From Candidatus Omnitrophota bacterium (GTDB lineage: Bacteria; Hinthialibacterota; Hinthialibacteria; Hinthialibacterales; Hinthialibacteraceae), in NCBI GenBank assembly GCA_040755155.1, contig JBFMBP010000059.1:1-32905 (forward strand): 32,905 bases of DNA, written 5' to 3'. Made by a program: the position numbers and the translations under genes. Of this stretch, positions 1-7,881 are shown piece after piece. Below the pieces are notes generated by a model. The model was not told the origin of the DNA and did no database searches. It saw only the letters and a program-made list of their open reading frames with translations. Positions within the stretch are counted from its first letter, which is position 1, and each line of letters starts with the position of its first letter.

Positions 1-68
1 TGCATGGCGAATTGACGGGTAGTTATACGTAATGCCCTTTTGTTTGATGCACAAGCTTTGGAAAAGAT

Positions 69-131
69 GGGAGGGTGAGCCTCCTGGCGAACTATTGGAT
101 CTATACGTCTCGGCGGGAGCCTCGCCCTCCC
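69..131. repeat. Imperfect long inverted repeat (hairpin) downstream of the PrsW gene
   Basis: Two 22-nt arms (69-90 and 110-131) face each other across a 19-nt loop. By direct pairing, 18 of 22 positions are Watson-Crick, two are G-T and two are mismatched. The arms begin GGGAGGGTGAG on the left and end CTCGCCCTCCC on the right. It lies just past the end of the minus-strand PrsW gene. No T-run follows, so it is not a classic terminator; a dispersed intergenic palindrome is more likely. The rest of positions 1-168 shows no convincing gene. Confidence 0.55.
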
Positions 132-168
132 CGTAATGATGATGGCAAATACTTCGAATCAAATGGTA

Positions 169-927
169 TTATTTGAAAATAGGTTTTTTTATGGGGTTGG
201 CGTAGGGGGACTTATGTAAGGCGATTTTGACTTTCTTGTTGAGATAATAGAGAAGAGAAACCTGCAAAATCAACAATCCCGCCACGCTTAAACCGTATGA
301 GGCGAGCGAATTGAAAAGAGCATGAAGCGCCATGCCTAAGATCAATCCCTTGACGATAATGATGCGGGCGAGCGCGCGATGGCGAAGAAATTTCGCTACC
401 CCCAAAGCGTAGCCCCACATGCACGAATCGATGACGTGTCCCGGTACGGAGAGAATGCCGCGCAAAAAGGCGAGATTCCATAACGCGCTCTGGGGGATAA
501 CGCTCGAATCGGGCGGAGGAACGAATTCGGGCGTTTGGTATTCGAACCATAAATACGATACGTTTTCCAGGGACGCGAATCCCAACGCCGCCGCCGCCGC
601 GTAAACGATGCCATCCATCGGTTCGTCGAATTCCCAACTGCGGAAAATCGTCAGATAAACGACCAGGAATTTGCATAATTCCTCGATGACCGGCGCGATG
701 AAGCAAGTGCGGTAAGCGGATGAAATTTCCCGGTGAGGGATGCCCAGCGATAGAACGAAACTAGCGAGCATGGCGGGAATCACCGCCAACATTCCCAAAA
801 AGAATACGCATAAAACCAACTTTTGCGGTTCCGGCTCCCATTTGTCTTTTTTATAAATGTATCCCAGCCAGAATATTCCTGGAGCGAAGGCCAGCAAAGC
901 GATCAGATAATACGGTTCTGCGCCCAT
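169..927 (-). CDS. PrsW family intramembrane metalloprotease
   Basis: This 252-aa multi-pass membrane protein matches the PrsW family, whose founding member cleaves the anti-sigma factor RsiW in Bacillus. Visible family motifs are EELCK at residues 82-86 (the EExxK signature), a DGIVYA...GFASLEN block at 105-122 with E121, PGHVID with H164, and ALHALFN with H202. The Glu and His residues are the expected metal-binding and catalytic set within membrane segments. Length is normal for the family. The start is an ATG at 925-927 with only a weak upstream GGCGAG. The substrate cannot be inferred: no sigma/anti-sigma pair lies beside it. A terminator separates it from the upstream PPIase gene, so it is probably transcribed on its own. 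Confidence 0.85.
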   Translation of the reverse strand: MGAEPYYLIALLAFAPGIFWLGYIYKKDKWEPEPQKLVLCVFFLGMLAVIPAMLASFVLSLGIPHREISSAYRTCFIAPVIEELCKFLVVYLTIFRSWEFDEPMDGIVYAAAAALGFASLENVSYLWFEYQTPEFVPPPDSSVIPQSALWNLAFLRGILSVPGHVIDSCMWGYALGVAKFLRHRALARIIIVKGLILGMALHALFNSLASYGLSVAGLLILQVSLLYYLNKKVKIALHKSPYANPIKKPIFK

Positions 928-1039
928 GGTCTCGCCGCTCGAACGAATTCGATCGAGAACGGCCGCCTCCCAATATAATCGGCATCAATAAAGATACGTA
1001 ATCGATTCCGTTTATATTTATACGGCTGTACGGAAATAA

Positions 1040-1068
1040 AAAAAGGGCGGCGCCAGGCCGCCCTTTTT
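1040..1068 (-). terminator. Rho-independent terminator of the PPIase gene
   Basis: A perfect hairpin has GGGCGGC (1045-1051) pairing with GCCGCCC (1057-1063) across a 5-nt loop. The stem is extended by A-T pairs on both sides. It sits 13 nt beyond the stop codon of the minus-strand PPIase gene. Read on the minus strand, the stem is followed by a long T-run, the textbook intrinsic terminator arrangement. The A/T flanks make it potentially bidirectional. Confidence 0.9.
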
Positions 1069-1080
1069 CTGTTTGTATCT

Positions 1081-2919
1081 TCACTTAACGGGATCAAGAC
1101 TGACTCGTTCCACGAACCGCGGATCGAACGTATAGATGTCTTTGTACAGGATTTCAATCTTGTCGGGATCGACGGTTTTCTTCATGGTTTCGTCGAAGGC
1201 TTCCGACCGCCGCTTATTCGTCAATACCCGTTCCAAGTGTTTCTGAACGGCGGGATGATCGTACTCTTCCGCTTTAGGCTCCGGCTTCTCCAGGCAGCCG
1301 AGGACGTAATATCGGTCGCCTTCCTTGAGAGGCTCCTTGCTGAATTCGCCCGCCGCTAAATTCATAGCGCTGGTAATGAGATACCGGGGAAGCGCTTCGG
1401 AATCGCTGGAGATCAAGCCGACTTCTCCGCTTTTGGACGCCGAATCGCTTTCAGACATCTCGCGGGCGACGTCGGCGAATTTCTCGCCCGCTTTCACTCG
1501 TTCCAGCGCCTTGTTCGCTTTGTCCATTGCGGCTTCCTGCGCTTTATAAGCGGCGTATTTGTCCTTTTCGTCGTAAGGCGGGATTTTGAAGGACATTTCA
1601 GCGATGCGGGATTGGGGACGTTGCAAAAATTCCTTGGGATTCTTTTCCACATAATCCCGCTTCTCTTCTTCCGTAATCGGATGCTCTTCCACCCAACGGT
1701 CGGAGAGTTTCTTCCACCAGGCGGAAAAGGTATTCTGATCGCGCATCACGGAAGAGTAGACGATATAACCGGGTATTTTTTCGTATCCCAGGTCTTTGGC
1801 GAGTTTTCCGGCGATGTAGCGGAAAATGATTTTATACTTCAGGTCTTCGATGGTTTTTTCTTCGAAGGCTTTTTGATCCATGTCCTCGGGTTTTTGCAAA
1901 GGCCGGAGTTGAATTTTATCGTAATCGTCCTTGGTGATTTTTTCTCCATAGACCACGGCGATAACCGTATTGGGATCGGCTTTTTCGTCGAAGATCGCTT
2001 CGGGGTGGTATTCCTTTACCGTTTTATCCCAATTCTTATCGACGAGTTCCTTGTTCAAGTCCTCGATTTTGATTTTGCGCAATTTGTTTTCTATGGATAT
2101 TCTGACTTGTTCGAGAGGCGTGTAGGTTTCCGGCGTCAGAGTCTCCAGTTTTAGAATCTCATAACCGAAGCGGGTTTGGATAATGTCGCTGACATCTCCC
2201 GCCTTCATTTTCAATAGTTCTTCTTCCAGCTGGATATTGATGGCCTGATCCGGTTTCTCTTTCCGGGTATAAAGCGGTCCGAGGAGCGTTCCTTTTTTGT
2301 CGGAATCGGAAAACTCCTTGGCGACAGCTTCGAAATCGGAGCCGGAATGTATTAGCGCCAAGGCTTTGGCCGCACGATCCTTCGCGATCTTTTGGACGTC
2401 TTCCGCCATATCGATGGTTCGGAAAAAGATATGACGGAAACTGAACGTCAGCGGTTTATAATAATCTTTCTTGTTAGCGTCGTACTCTTTTTGCACTTCC
2501 TCGTCGTTGGCTTTATAGGGAAGATAAAACTGATGGTAAACATAAAATCGGGTAAGCCAATCGTATTCCATATCCCGGTTTTTGACGACATAAAAAGGAT
2601 CTTTGTCATAATCCTCTTTAAGAGCCTGGGCGGTAATGAGGCGTTCGAAAATGCAATTCTTCACGATATCTTGTATGGCCTCTTTCCGTTGCGCTTCGTC
2701 TTCGTTGCGCAACTGGCTGAGGCGTCCCTGGTTGTAATGAAGAAAATAGCCGATCGTGAGTTCGAGATCGCCGTACTTGATCGCGGGCGCGTCGAAGGGG
2801 ATTTTCGTGACGTTCGCCACGGTCGGAGCGCTGGGCTGGGCGCCGGCGATAGAGCCGAAAAGCGTAATGGCGATGAGTCCTCCCCAAATGCGGAGAGAAT
2901 GAGGGCGAATGCGAAACAT
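1081..2919 (-). CDS. Periplasmic peptidyl-prolyl isomerase with two parvulin (PpiC) domains
   Basis: This 612-aa secreted protein is a SurA/PrsA/PpiD-like foldase that should act outside the inner membrane on exported proteins. A signal peptide (about residues 1-27, ending AGA) is followed by a charged helical N-domain. Parvulin-like domain 1 spans about 157-262 (FSFRHIFFRT...FGYEILKLE) and domain 2 about 432-545 (RIAEMSFKI...RYYVLG). Each has the family's 'DFEAVAKEFSDSD'-type helix (FADVAREMSESDS in the second). Family members usually have one or two such domains. The ATG at 2917-2919 has GGAGG about 10 nt upstream. It is transcribed alone, with a strong terminator after it. Which parvulin domain is catalytically active, if any, cannot be told by eye. 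Confidence 0.88.
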   Translation of the reverse strand: MFRIRPHSLRIWGGLIAITLFGSIAGAQPSAPTVANVTKIPFDAPAIKYGDLELTIGYFLHYNQGRLSQLRNEDEAQRKEAIQDIVKNCIFERLITAQALKEDYDKDPFYVVKNRDMEYDWLTRFYVYHQFYLPYKANDEEVQKEYDANKKDYYKPLTFSFRHIFFRTIDMAEDVQKIAKDRAAKALALIHSGSDFEAVAKEFSDSDKKGTLLGPLYTRKEKPDQAINIQLEEELLKMKAGDVSDIIQTRFGYEILKLETLTPETYTPLEQVRISIENKLRKIKIEDLNKELVDKNWDKTVKEYHPEAIFDEKADPNTVIAVVYGEKITKDDYDKIQLRPLQKPEDMDQKAFEEKTIEDLKYKIIFRYIAGKLAKDLGYEKIPGYIVYSSVMRDQNTFSAWWKKLSDRWVEEHPITEEEKRDYVEKNPKEFLQRPQSRIAEMSFKIPPYDEKDKYAAYKAQEAAMDKANKALERVKAGEKFADVAREMSESDSASKSGEVGLISSDSEALPRYLITSAMNLAAGEFSKEPLKEGDRYYVLGCLEKPEPKAEEYDHPAVQKHLERVLTNKRRSEAFDETMKKTVDPDKIEILYKDIYTFDPRFVERVSLDPVK

Positions 2920-3166
2920 ACTTATTGGACCTCCATTGCGTGAAATAGGTATGAAATATATGGTTCCAAAACGATCTTAATGGCGCTATGGCAACGCGGC
3001 CTCAACAAAAGCGGCCTGGCGAAAGCTAGCGCCGCAAGAACGCCGTATTGTACCTTAATCTATAACGGCGCCAACCCATCTTAAAAAATCCTTCGTTGTT
3101 CGTTGAGTTTCAAAAAGCGCCAACGCCGGGTGGCAAGGGCAAATTTTTTTTTGCCCTTGAGAATTC
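2920..3166. other. Intergenic region upstream of the PPIase gene
   Basis: About 250 bp without a gene. It must hold the PPIase promoter, but I could not pick out a convincing -35/-10 pair. Its only clear structure is the 33-nt hairpin element at 3128-3160, next to the end of the 118-aa gene. Confidence 0.5.
3128..3160 (+). repeat. 33-nt dispersed hairpin element, copy 1
   Basis: The element starts GGGTGGCAAGGGCAAA and ends TTTGCCCTTGA. A 10-bp stem (3134-3143 with 3150-3159) closes a T6 loop. It is 31/33 identical to the copy at 16575-16607. It lies 7 nt past the stop of the minus-strand 118-aa gene. No T-run follows in that direction, so recurrence elsewhere is better evidence for a REP-like element than for a terminator. 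Confidence 0.75.
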
Positions 3167-3523
3167 CTACTTCGTTTTTTCGCCGACGAAATGATCGGCT
3201 TTATTTTTGAATAGCATATTGAAGGTCGTCAGGGTTCCATAAATTTTGGTAATATATTGTTGAAGATTGACCTTATCTTCGTCGTCCAGTTTTTTGTGCG
3301 AATTGATATTCTGTTCCAATACCCGCAGTCGGTCGCGAACCATCACGATCTTATGGAAAAACAAATCGATGGGGATTTCTTTGGGAATGGTAGATTCGTC
3401 TTTCGGTTGGATATAGATTTTACCCCCGATCCACCGGTCGCCCAGCGGCGTATGGCCGACGGGAAGATCTTCTTGAATGAGTTCTCGCAATATCGCTTTC
3501 AATTCGTCGCGAGTGAATTCCAT
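3167..3523 (-). CDS. Conserved-looking small protein of unknown function
   Basis: I do not recognise a family for this 118-aa soluble protein. It has no signal peptide or membrane segment. The N-terminal half contains an acidic helix (FTRDELKAILRELIQEDL) and a short Gly/Pro stretch with GDRWIGGKIYI. The C-terminal half looks all-helical and charged (RDRLRVLEQNINSHKKLDDED) and could mediate oligomerisation. The ATG at 3521-3523 has a strong AAGGAG about 7-12 nt upstream, which supports a real gene. It lies 202 bp downstream of the 511-aa membrane-anchored gene on the same strand and may be cotranscribed with it. Confidence 0.65.
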   Translation of the reverse strand: MEFTRDELKAILRELIQEDLPVGHTPLGDRWIGGKIYIQPKDESTIPKEIPIDLFFHKIVMVRDRLRVLEQNINSHKKLDDEDKVNLQQYITKIYGTLTTFNMLFKNKADHFVGEKTK

Positions 3524-3725
3524 GTTTCCTTCTCCTTAGCTCAATGACATATCATGGCGGTCTTGCATTAGAGGCGGAGACGTTATGCACGGCTCCTTGA
3601 CAAGAACCAGCCGCATTCGAATGCCTATTATTAACCGTCTTTTCGGAGAGGGTCAATCTGCTCGAAAAGCCGGGACCGTTGCGAAAAGCCAATTTCCGAA
3701 AAATAGCGATGCGAATTGGGAGCGA

Positions 3726-5261
3726 TCAAGCGGAAGAATTGTTCCCCGGAGTTTCGATCGGCCCTTCGAGAGGGGGAGAGGAATAGAAAGAATCCATGAT
3801 CATATTCAGAAAGAGTTGTCTTTGTTTGGCGGCGTTGTAGGTATTGGTTTCGAAATCGATGTCGCCCGCCTTGTCGCAATCGAAGCGGGCATAGAATTGA
3901 TATTCGTCTTGGTTGAGTTCTTTCAAATTTCCGATCATGCCTTCTCCGACGGGGAGGTTAAGCACCCACCCGCGGTTGGCGGCTTCATTTTCGTTCACTT
4001 CGCGTTCGAAAATGCTGAATTTCTTCTGTTTTTCGATTAATTCCGACAAGGATTTATCCAACTGCATAGCTTCGCCGACTTCTATAGCCGTTAGCGTGAT
4101 ATGCGACGGGCCGCTGGTTTCCGTTTTCGTGGGCGGTCCCAGACAACGGGACATAATCTCCAAGTGCATGAGATATTGGGCGGTGGCGTAATTCCGCGCT
4201 TTTTCGTTGTCGCCATAAAAAATGACGTTGCGCGGAAAAGAAGTCGCCACTTGAAGCAGGGAGTGAAAATCCGTCCGGATTCGCTTGATGATGCGTTCGC
4301 GGAAATGGGGATTCAAGTCGCGGCGGGAAATGAAACTGCGAAGATTTTTATGATCGACGATGCTGAAATCGCCGTTGTTCGAAAATTGCCAGTTATAGAG
4401 AACCAATTCTAAATGGGTGATATTGTCGAAGGTAAGAGACAATTCGCGATTGGCGATTTCCTGCTCCATGATCTCGCGGAATTTGCGGGATTCCTTGACG
4501 TCGTCCAAATAGTCGTCAAATAATCCTTGAATAACGCTGCCGCGCAAGGCGTTGACCAGAGGTTGCGAAGCGGGAGGAAAGCCGCCGCCGGTAAGTTGTT
4601 TTTTGACTTCTTGCGTAAAGATTTGAATCCATTGGTCCCAACCTTCGAATCCGCCCAGAAAAAAAACCTGGGCGCTTTTGGAATCTTCCATGCGGTAGCC
4701 CCTGGAGCCAAATCCCAGGATATGGATTCCGGGAGCGCTTAACATTTTCCGTAGTTGCATAGTTCCAAAGCGCAGAAGAACCTTATCTTGTTCCGTTTTC
4801 TTTCCCGATTCCGCCAAAAGAACGGCGGCTTTGTCTTCGGGAGTGTTAAAAATTTCCTGGAGGCCTTTTTTTACATAACTGGCGATCCAAGCGGATATGG
4901 TTTCCGTCCGTTTGACAATGCTGTCGATTTTATTGATAATGGATTCATTCTTTATGGTTTTGCCTTCCTGCTGATGATTACAAACGGTTTCGAAGTAGGT
5001 CAAATCGTCATGGGACAGCCATATCCCGGCTTTCTGGAACGCCATTTTTATGATCCGTTCCGCCCAGACGCGCTCGTCGCTGGTTTTCCGCCATCCCCAT
5101 TTGTAAAAGGGAGCGTTGCTGGTTCCCGTCATCTTGCGAGCCAGCCCGAGATCGGCCAATAAATCGGTTTTCGTTTTGGCGGCGGATCGAATCCAACGGA
5201 GGAGAAATAGCAGGCAGAGCAAGAGAATCAAAATGGGAAGAACAACGAATATCTTCGACAT
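3726..5261 (-). CDS. Membrane-anchored protein of unknown function, 511 aa
   Basis: I do not recognise this protein. From the ATG at 5259-5261, it starts with one hydrophobic segment (about residues 2-22) followed by positive charges. This predicts a single N-terminal anchor with a large cytoplasmic domain, although an uncleaved export signal is possible. The rest is mixed alpha/beta with no cysteine-rich or nucleotide-binding motif I can name. A longer frame opens with TTG at 5291, but the internal ATG has AGAGGT upstream at good spacing and puts the hydrophobic segment at the N-terminus. It follows purN by 55 nt on the same strand, suggesting an operon, though its content does not suggest purine synthesis. 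Confidence 0.7.
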   Translation of the reverse strand: MSKIFVVLPILILLLCLLFLLRWIRSAAKTKTDLLADLGLARKMTGTSNAPFYKWGWRKTSDERVWAERIIKMAFQKAGIWLSHDDLTYFETVCNHQQEGKTIKNESIINKIDSIVKRTETISAWIASYVKKGLQEIFNTPEDKAAVLLAESGKKTEQDKVLLRFGTMQLRKMLSAPGIHILGFGSRGYRMEDSKSAQVFFLGGFEGWDQWIQIFTQEVKKQLTGGGFPPASQPLVNALRGSVIQGLFDDYLDDVKESRKFREIMEQEIANRELSLTFDNITHLELVLYNWQFSNNGDFSIVDHKNLRSFISRRDLNPHFRERIIKRIRTDFHSLLQVATSFPRNVIFYGDNEKARNYATAQYLMHLEIMSRCLGPPTKTETSGPSHITLTAIEVGEAMQLDKSLSELIEKQKKFSIFEREVNENEAANRGWVLNLPVGEGMIGNLKELNQDEYQFYARFDCDKAGDIDFETNTYNAAKQRQLFLNMIMDSFYSSPPLEGPIETPGNNSSA

Positions 5262-5316
5262 GATATATTGACCTCTGGCCGCCGTCAGCAATAAGCGCGT
5301 GGAGCAGTAACATCTA

Positions 5317-5952
5317 TTATAGTGGGACGATTTTGACGCGCTTTCCTTCTATCCGTAATCTATTTTCGGCGAAAAGGCGAATGGCTTCAGGATAGATTTC
5401 TCTTTCCGCCGCTTGCACTCTCTCCGCTAAGGAATTAGGGGAGTCATCGTCGCGCACTTCCACAACCTTTTGCAAAATAATCGGCCCGGTATCGTAATTT
5501 TCATCGACGAAATGAACCGTCGCTCCCGTAATTTTAACGCCGGATTCGATTACCGCTTCATGAACGTGATGTCCATACATGCCCTTGCCGCAAAAAGAGG
5601 GAATCAGGGCGGGATGGACGTTCATAATTCGTCCATACCACTTGGGATCGGGTCGGAAAAGCGACATGAAGCCCGCAAAAAGAATCAAGTCGGGTTGGGC
5701 ATTCTCCACGGCGAGCGATAGGGCTTGGTTGAATTCCTTCCAGGATGCGAATTGTTTTCGGGAGATGACTTGGGCGGGGATGTTATGTTTTTGCGCCCGT
5801 TCGAGGCCATAAGCGTCTTCGCGGCTGGCGATGACGAGAACGATGTCGATGGGCAGTTCTCCTCGTTCGCGCCGGTCGATCAGGTTTTGCAGGGTTGTAC
5901 CGCTTCCGGACAATAGAACGACGGCGCGCAAAGGCGTCTTTTTCGTATTCAC
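5317..5952 (-). CDS. purN: Phosphoribosylglycinamide formyltransferase (GART)
   Basis: This enzyme transfers the formyl group of 10-formyltetrahydrofolate to GAR in de novo purine synthesis, in the cytoplasm. From the GTG at 5950-5952 it is 211 aa, a typical PurN length. Visible signatures are LLSGSGTTLQNL (residues 13-24), MNVHPALIPSF (110-120) with catalytic-type N111 and H113, and the NYDTGPII loop (152-159) with D154. The frame could extend to an ATG at 6033, but that would overlap the upstream gene by 80 nt. The GTG is one base after the upstream TAA and has GGAGAA 7 nt before it. This implies translational coupling to the TIM-barrel gene. No other purine gene is in the window. Confidence 0.93.
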   Translation of the reverse strand: MNTKKTPLRAVVLLSGSGTTLQNLIDRRERGELPIDIVLVIASREDAYGLERAQKHNIPAQVISRKQFASWKEFNQALSLAVENAQPDLILFAGFMSLFRPDPKWYGRIMNVHPALIPSFCGKGMYGHHVHEAVIESGVKITGATVHFVDENYDTGPIILQKVVEVRDDDSPNSLAERVQAAEREIYPEAIRLFAENRLRIEGKRVKIVPL

Positions 5953-5953
5953 G

Positions 5954-6751
5954 TTAAGATTCTCCGGCAAGAATTTCTTTATAATAATTATAAGATATTT
6001 CCGCGCTTTCTTTGGGGGAATAGGACGATTCATCTAAAACGAATGCGATTCCGCCTTGGTAAGATATCCCTTTCAGCGAATGCATGATTTCTCGGAAATC
6101 CAATGTTCCTTCGCCCAATTCGCAAAAGGGAGGCTCGCCCTTCGCTGCTTCTGGCTTGACGTCGCGGAATACAAGATGGCGGACGCAAGCGCCATACGTT
6201 TTAAGGATGCGTACGGGATCTTCTCCGGCGCAATGGAGATGCCCTGCATCGGGACAGAGAAAGAAGGCGTTTTCTTGGACGAGATTCATGAGGCGGTCGA
6301 TTTCTTCCTCGCTCGATAAGCGCGAATCGCATCGCGTAAGAACGCAAAGATTGACATCATAATCCTGGCAGCGCTTGCCGATTTCGTTCAATGCGAAGGC
6401 GGCGGTTTGGAAATCTTTGCGCTCCGATTCGGCGATTTCGCGGCTGGAGATATCGAAAACCAGGACATGCGATCCCATTTTCTGCAGGAATTCGGCGCGG
6501 CGCAGCGTTTCCCGATGGATTTCTTCCCGTTTCTCTTCAATAACGGCGTCCCCTTGAATCCATAACGCGGAGAGAACCAGCCTCCATTGCGTCAAATGAC
6601 GCAGCGCTATCTCAGAGCGATCGAAAAAATTCGCGTAAAGGCAAGTCAAGTCTTCGACGCCTTGGTATCCGGCGATGGAAATATCGTCGAGGGCTTTTTC
6701 CCATTCATCGCCCCAAGCAGCGGCATGATAGGAAATAGGATGAAAGGACAT
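5954..6751 (-). CDS. Sugar phosphate isomerase/epimerase-like TIM-barrel protein
   Basis: This 265-aa protein belongs to the xylose isomerase-like TIM-barrel superfamily (IolE, IolI, hydroxypyruvate isomerase and AP endonuclease 2 relatives), whose members bind a divalent metal and usually isomerise or dehydrate sugars or inositols. Supporting features are the opening MSFHPISYHAAAW, a GYQGVED loop, the PDAGHLHCAGEDP metal-site segment, HLVFRDVKP, and GEGTLDFREIM near the end. There is no signal peptide. The ATG at 6749-6751 follows a purine-rich stretch. Its stop is one base from the purN start, so the two are cotranscribed. The substrate is not evident, and a tie to purine metabolism is not expected from the family. 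Confidence 0.8.
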   Translation of the reverse strand: MSFHPISYHAAAWGDEWEKALDDISIAGYQGVEDLTCLYANFFDRSEIALRHLTQWRLVLSALWIQGDAVIEEKREEIHRETLRRAEFLQKMGSHVLVFDISSREIAESERKDFQTAAFALNEIGKRCQDYDVNLCVLTRCDSRLSSEEEIDRLMNLVQENAFFLCPDAGHLHCAGEDPVRILKTYGACVRHLVFRDVKPEAAKGEPPFCELGEGTLDFREIMHSLKGISYQGGIAFVLDESSYSPKESAEISYNYYKEILAGES

Positions 6752-6909
6752 GCGCGATTCCGGCTCCCACGGTTATATCGTCGATTGGAGATGCATTATT
6801 TTAGTAAAGATAAGGAGATGCGGCTAGGCGATGGGAATAGAAACAAAAAAGGTATAGTATATTTCACGTCAATAGGTTTTAGCGAAAAGAGGGAAAGGCG
6901 ATTGCGTCA

Positions 6910-7785
6910 ATGAACGAAGAAACGCCGATAACGGTAGTCATCGCCGCCTATAATGAAGAAGCGGCCATCGGCCAGGTTGTAGGCGGATTGAAAGCGGCGT
7001 TGCGCGATGCCGAGCACGAAATTCTCGTTGTCGACGACGGTTCGTCCGACGCCACGGCGGAAAAGGCCGCCGCCGCCGGAGCGCAGGTCATTCGCCATCG
7101 CGTCAACCGGGGCTACGGCGCATCGCTGAAGACGGGAATCCGGAAGGCGAAATACGATCTTATCTTGACGTTCGACGGCGACGGCCAGCACGATCCGAAC
7201 GACGCGCTGCGCCTGCTGCAAGCGTTGAAGCAAGGATGCGACATCGCCATCGGCGTTCGCGACGGACGTTCGTTTCAATATGCTTCCCGAATGCCGGGAA
7301 AGTCCCTTCTACAAGGTTTCGCTGGATTTCTCGCTGGAGTCAAACCCGCCGATGTCAATTCTGGATTGCGCCTTTTCCGCAAAGTGGACGTGATGAATTA
7401 TTTCCCCTTACTGCCCAATGGATTTTCCTTCTCCACGACGTTAACGCTGGCGATGCTTAAAGACGCCTACGAATTGAGCGAAATCCCCATCCAAACCCAT
7501 CCCCGCCAAGGAAGGCGAAGCACAGTGAACCTCGGCGACGGCTTGCGGACGGCGATGTTGATCGTCCGCATCGCCGCCTTGTTCAATCCGCTCAAGGTTT
7601 TTACACCGATCAGTTTATTATTGTTTCTCTTGGGATTCGCTTACGCCGCTCTGAATATTTTGCTGCGGGAATGGAATGTACCGAGCGGAGCGGAATTGTT
7701 GATGATCGCCGGAGTGATTGTCTTCTTCTTCGGCGTGCTGGCGGATCAGCTGGCTTCTCTTCGGCGAATCAACAAGGATGAGTGA
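6910..7785 (+). CDS. Family 2 glycosyltransferase, polyprenyl-phosphate sugar transferase type
   Basis: This 291-aa protein resembles dolichol-phosphate-mannose synthase-like GT2 enzymes, which move a sugar from a nucleotide donor to a polyprenyl phosphate at the inner membrane. The order is classic: VVIAAYNEE at the start, LVVDDGSSDAT for nucleotide binding, and FDGDGQHDP (the DXD-type metal site) near residue 98. SGLRLFRK follows, and then two C-terminal hydrophobic segments (about 222-241 and 252-272). The ATG at 6910 has AAAGGCG upstream. It is the first gene of the plus-strand run leading into the hydrolase and transporter genes. Its stop codon lies inside a short ATGAGTG repeat. Donor and acceptor are unknown. 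Confidence 0.87.
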   Translation: MNEETPITVVIAAYNEEAAIGQVVGGLKAALRDAEHEILVVDDGSSDATAEKAAAAGAQVIRHRVNRGYGASLKTGIRKAKYDLILTFDGDGQHDPNDALRLLQALKQGCDIAIGVRDGRSFQYASRMPGKSLLQGFAGFLAGVKPADVNSGLRLFRKVDVMNYFPLLPNGFSFSTTLTLAMLKDAYELSEIPIQTHPRQGRRSTVNLGDGLRTAMLIVRIAALFNPLKVFTPISLLLFLLGFAYAALNILLREWNVPSGAELLMIAGVIVFFFGVLADQLASLRRINKDE

Positions 7786-7810
7786 TGAGTGATGAAAAAA
7801 AAGTAGGATG
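7777..7810 (+). repeat. Short tandem GATGAGT-type repeat overlapping a stop codon
   Basis: The segment reads as a degenerate tandem of GATGAGT/GATGAA units and contains the TGA of the glycosyltransferase gene. A similar repeat lies at 22202-22233, also just past a stop codon. Such GATGA-rich tracts are low-complexity intergenic repeats. A functional role cannot be inferred from two copies. Confidence 0.45.
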
Positions 7811-7881
7811 AGTAGCGTTGATTGACCCATCGGTTTTGATAATAAATATTCACCATTCAAAAATAGGAAGGGAACACAATA

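Noticed and set aside
1612-2154. Plus-strand frame (180 aa) and others opposite the PPIase gene
   Set aside because: They are Phe/Ile/Val-rich shadows of the Lys/Glu-rich PPIase sequence.
5953-6033. Longer PurN start overlapping the TIM-barrel gene by 80 nt
   Set aside because: The added residues are not PurN-like, and the GTG at 5952 has a strong ribosome binding site.
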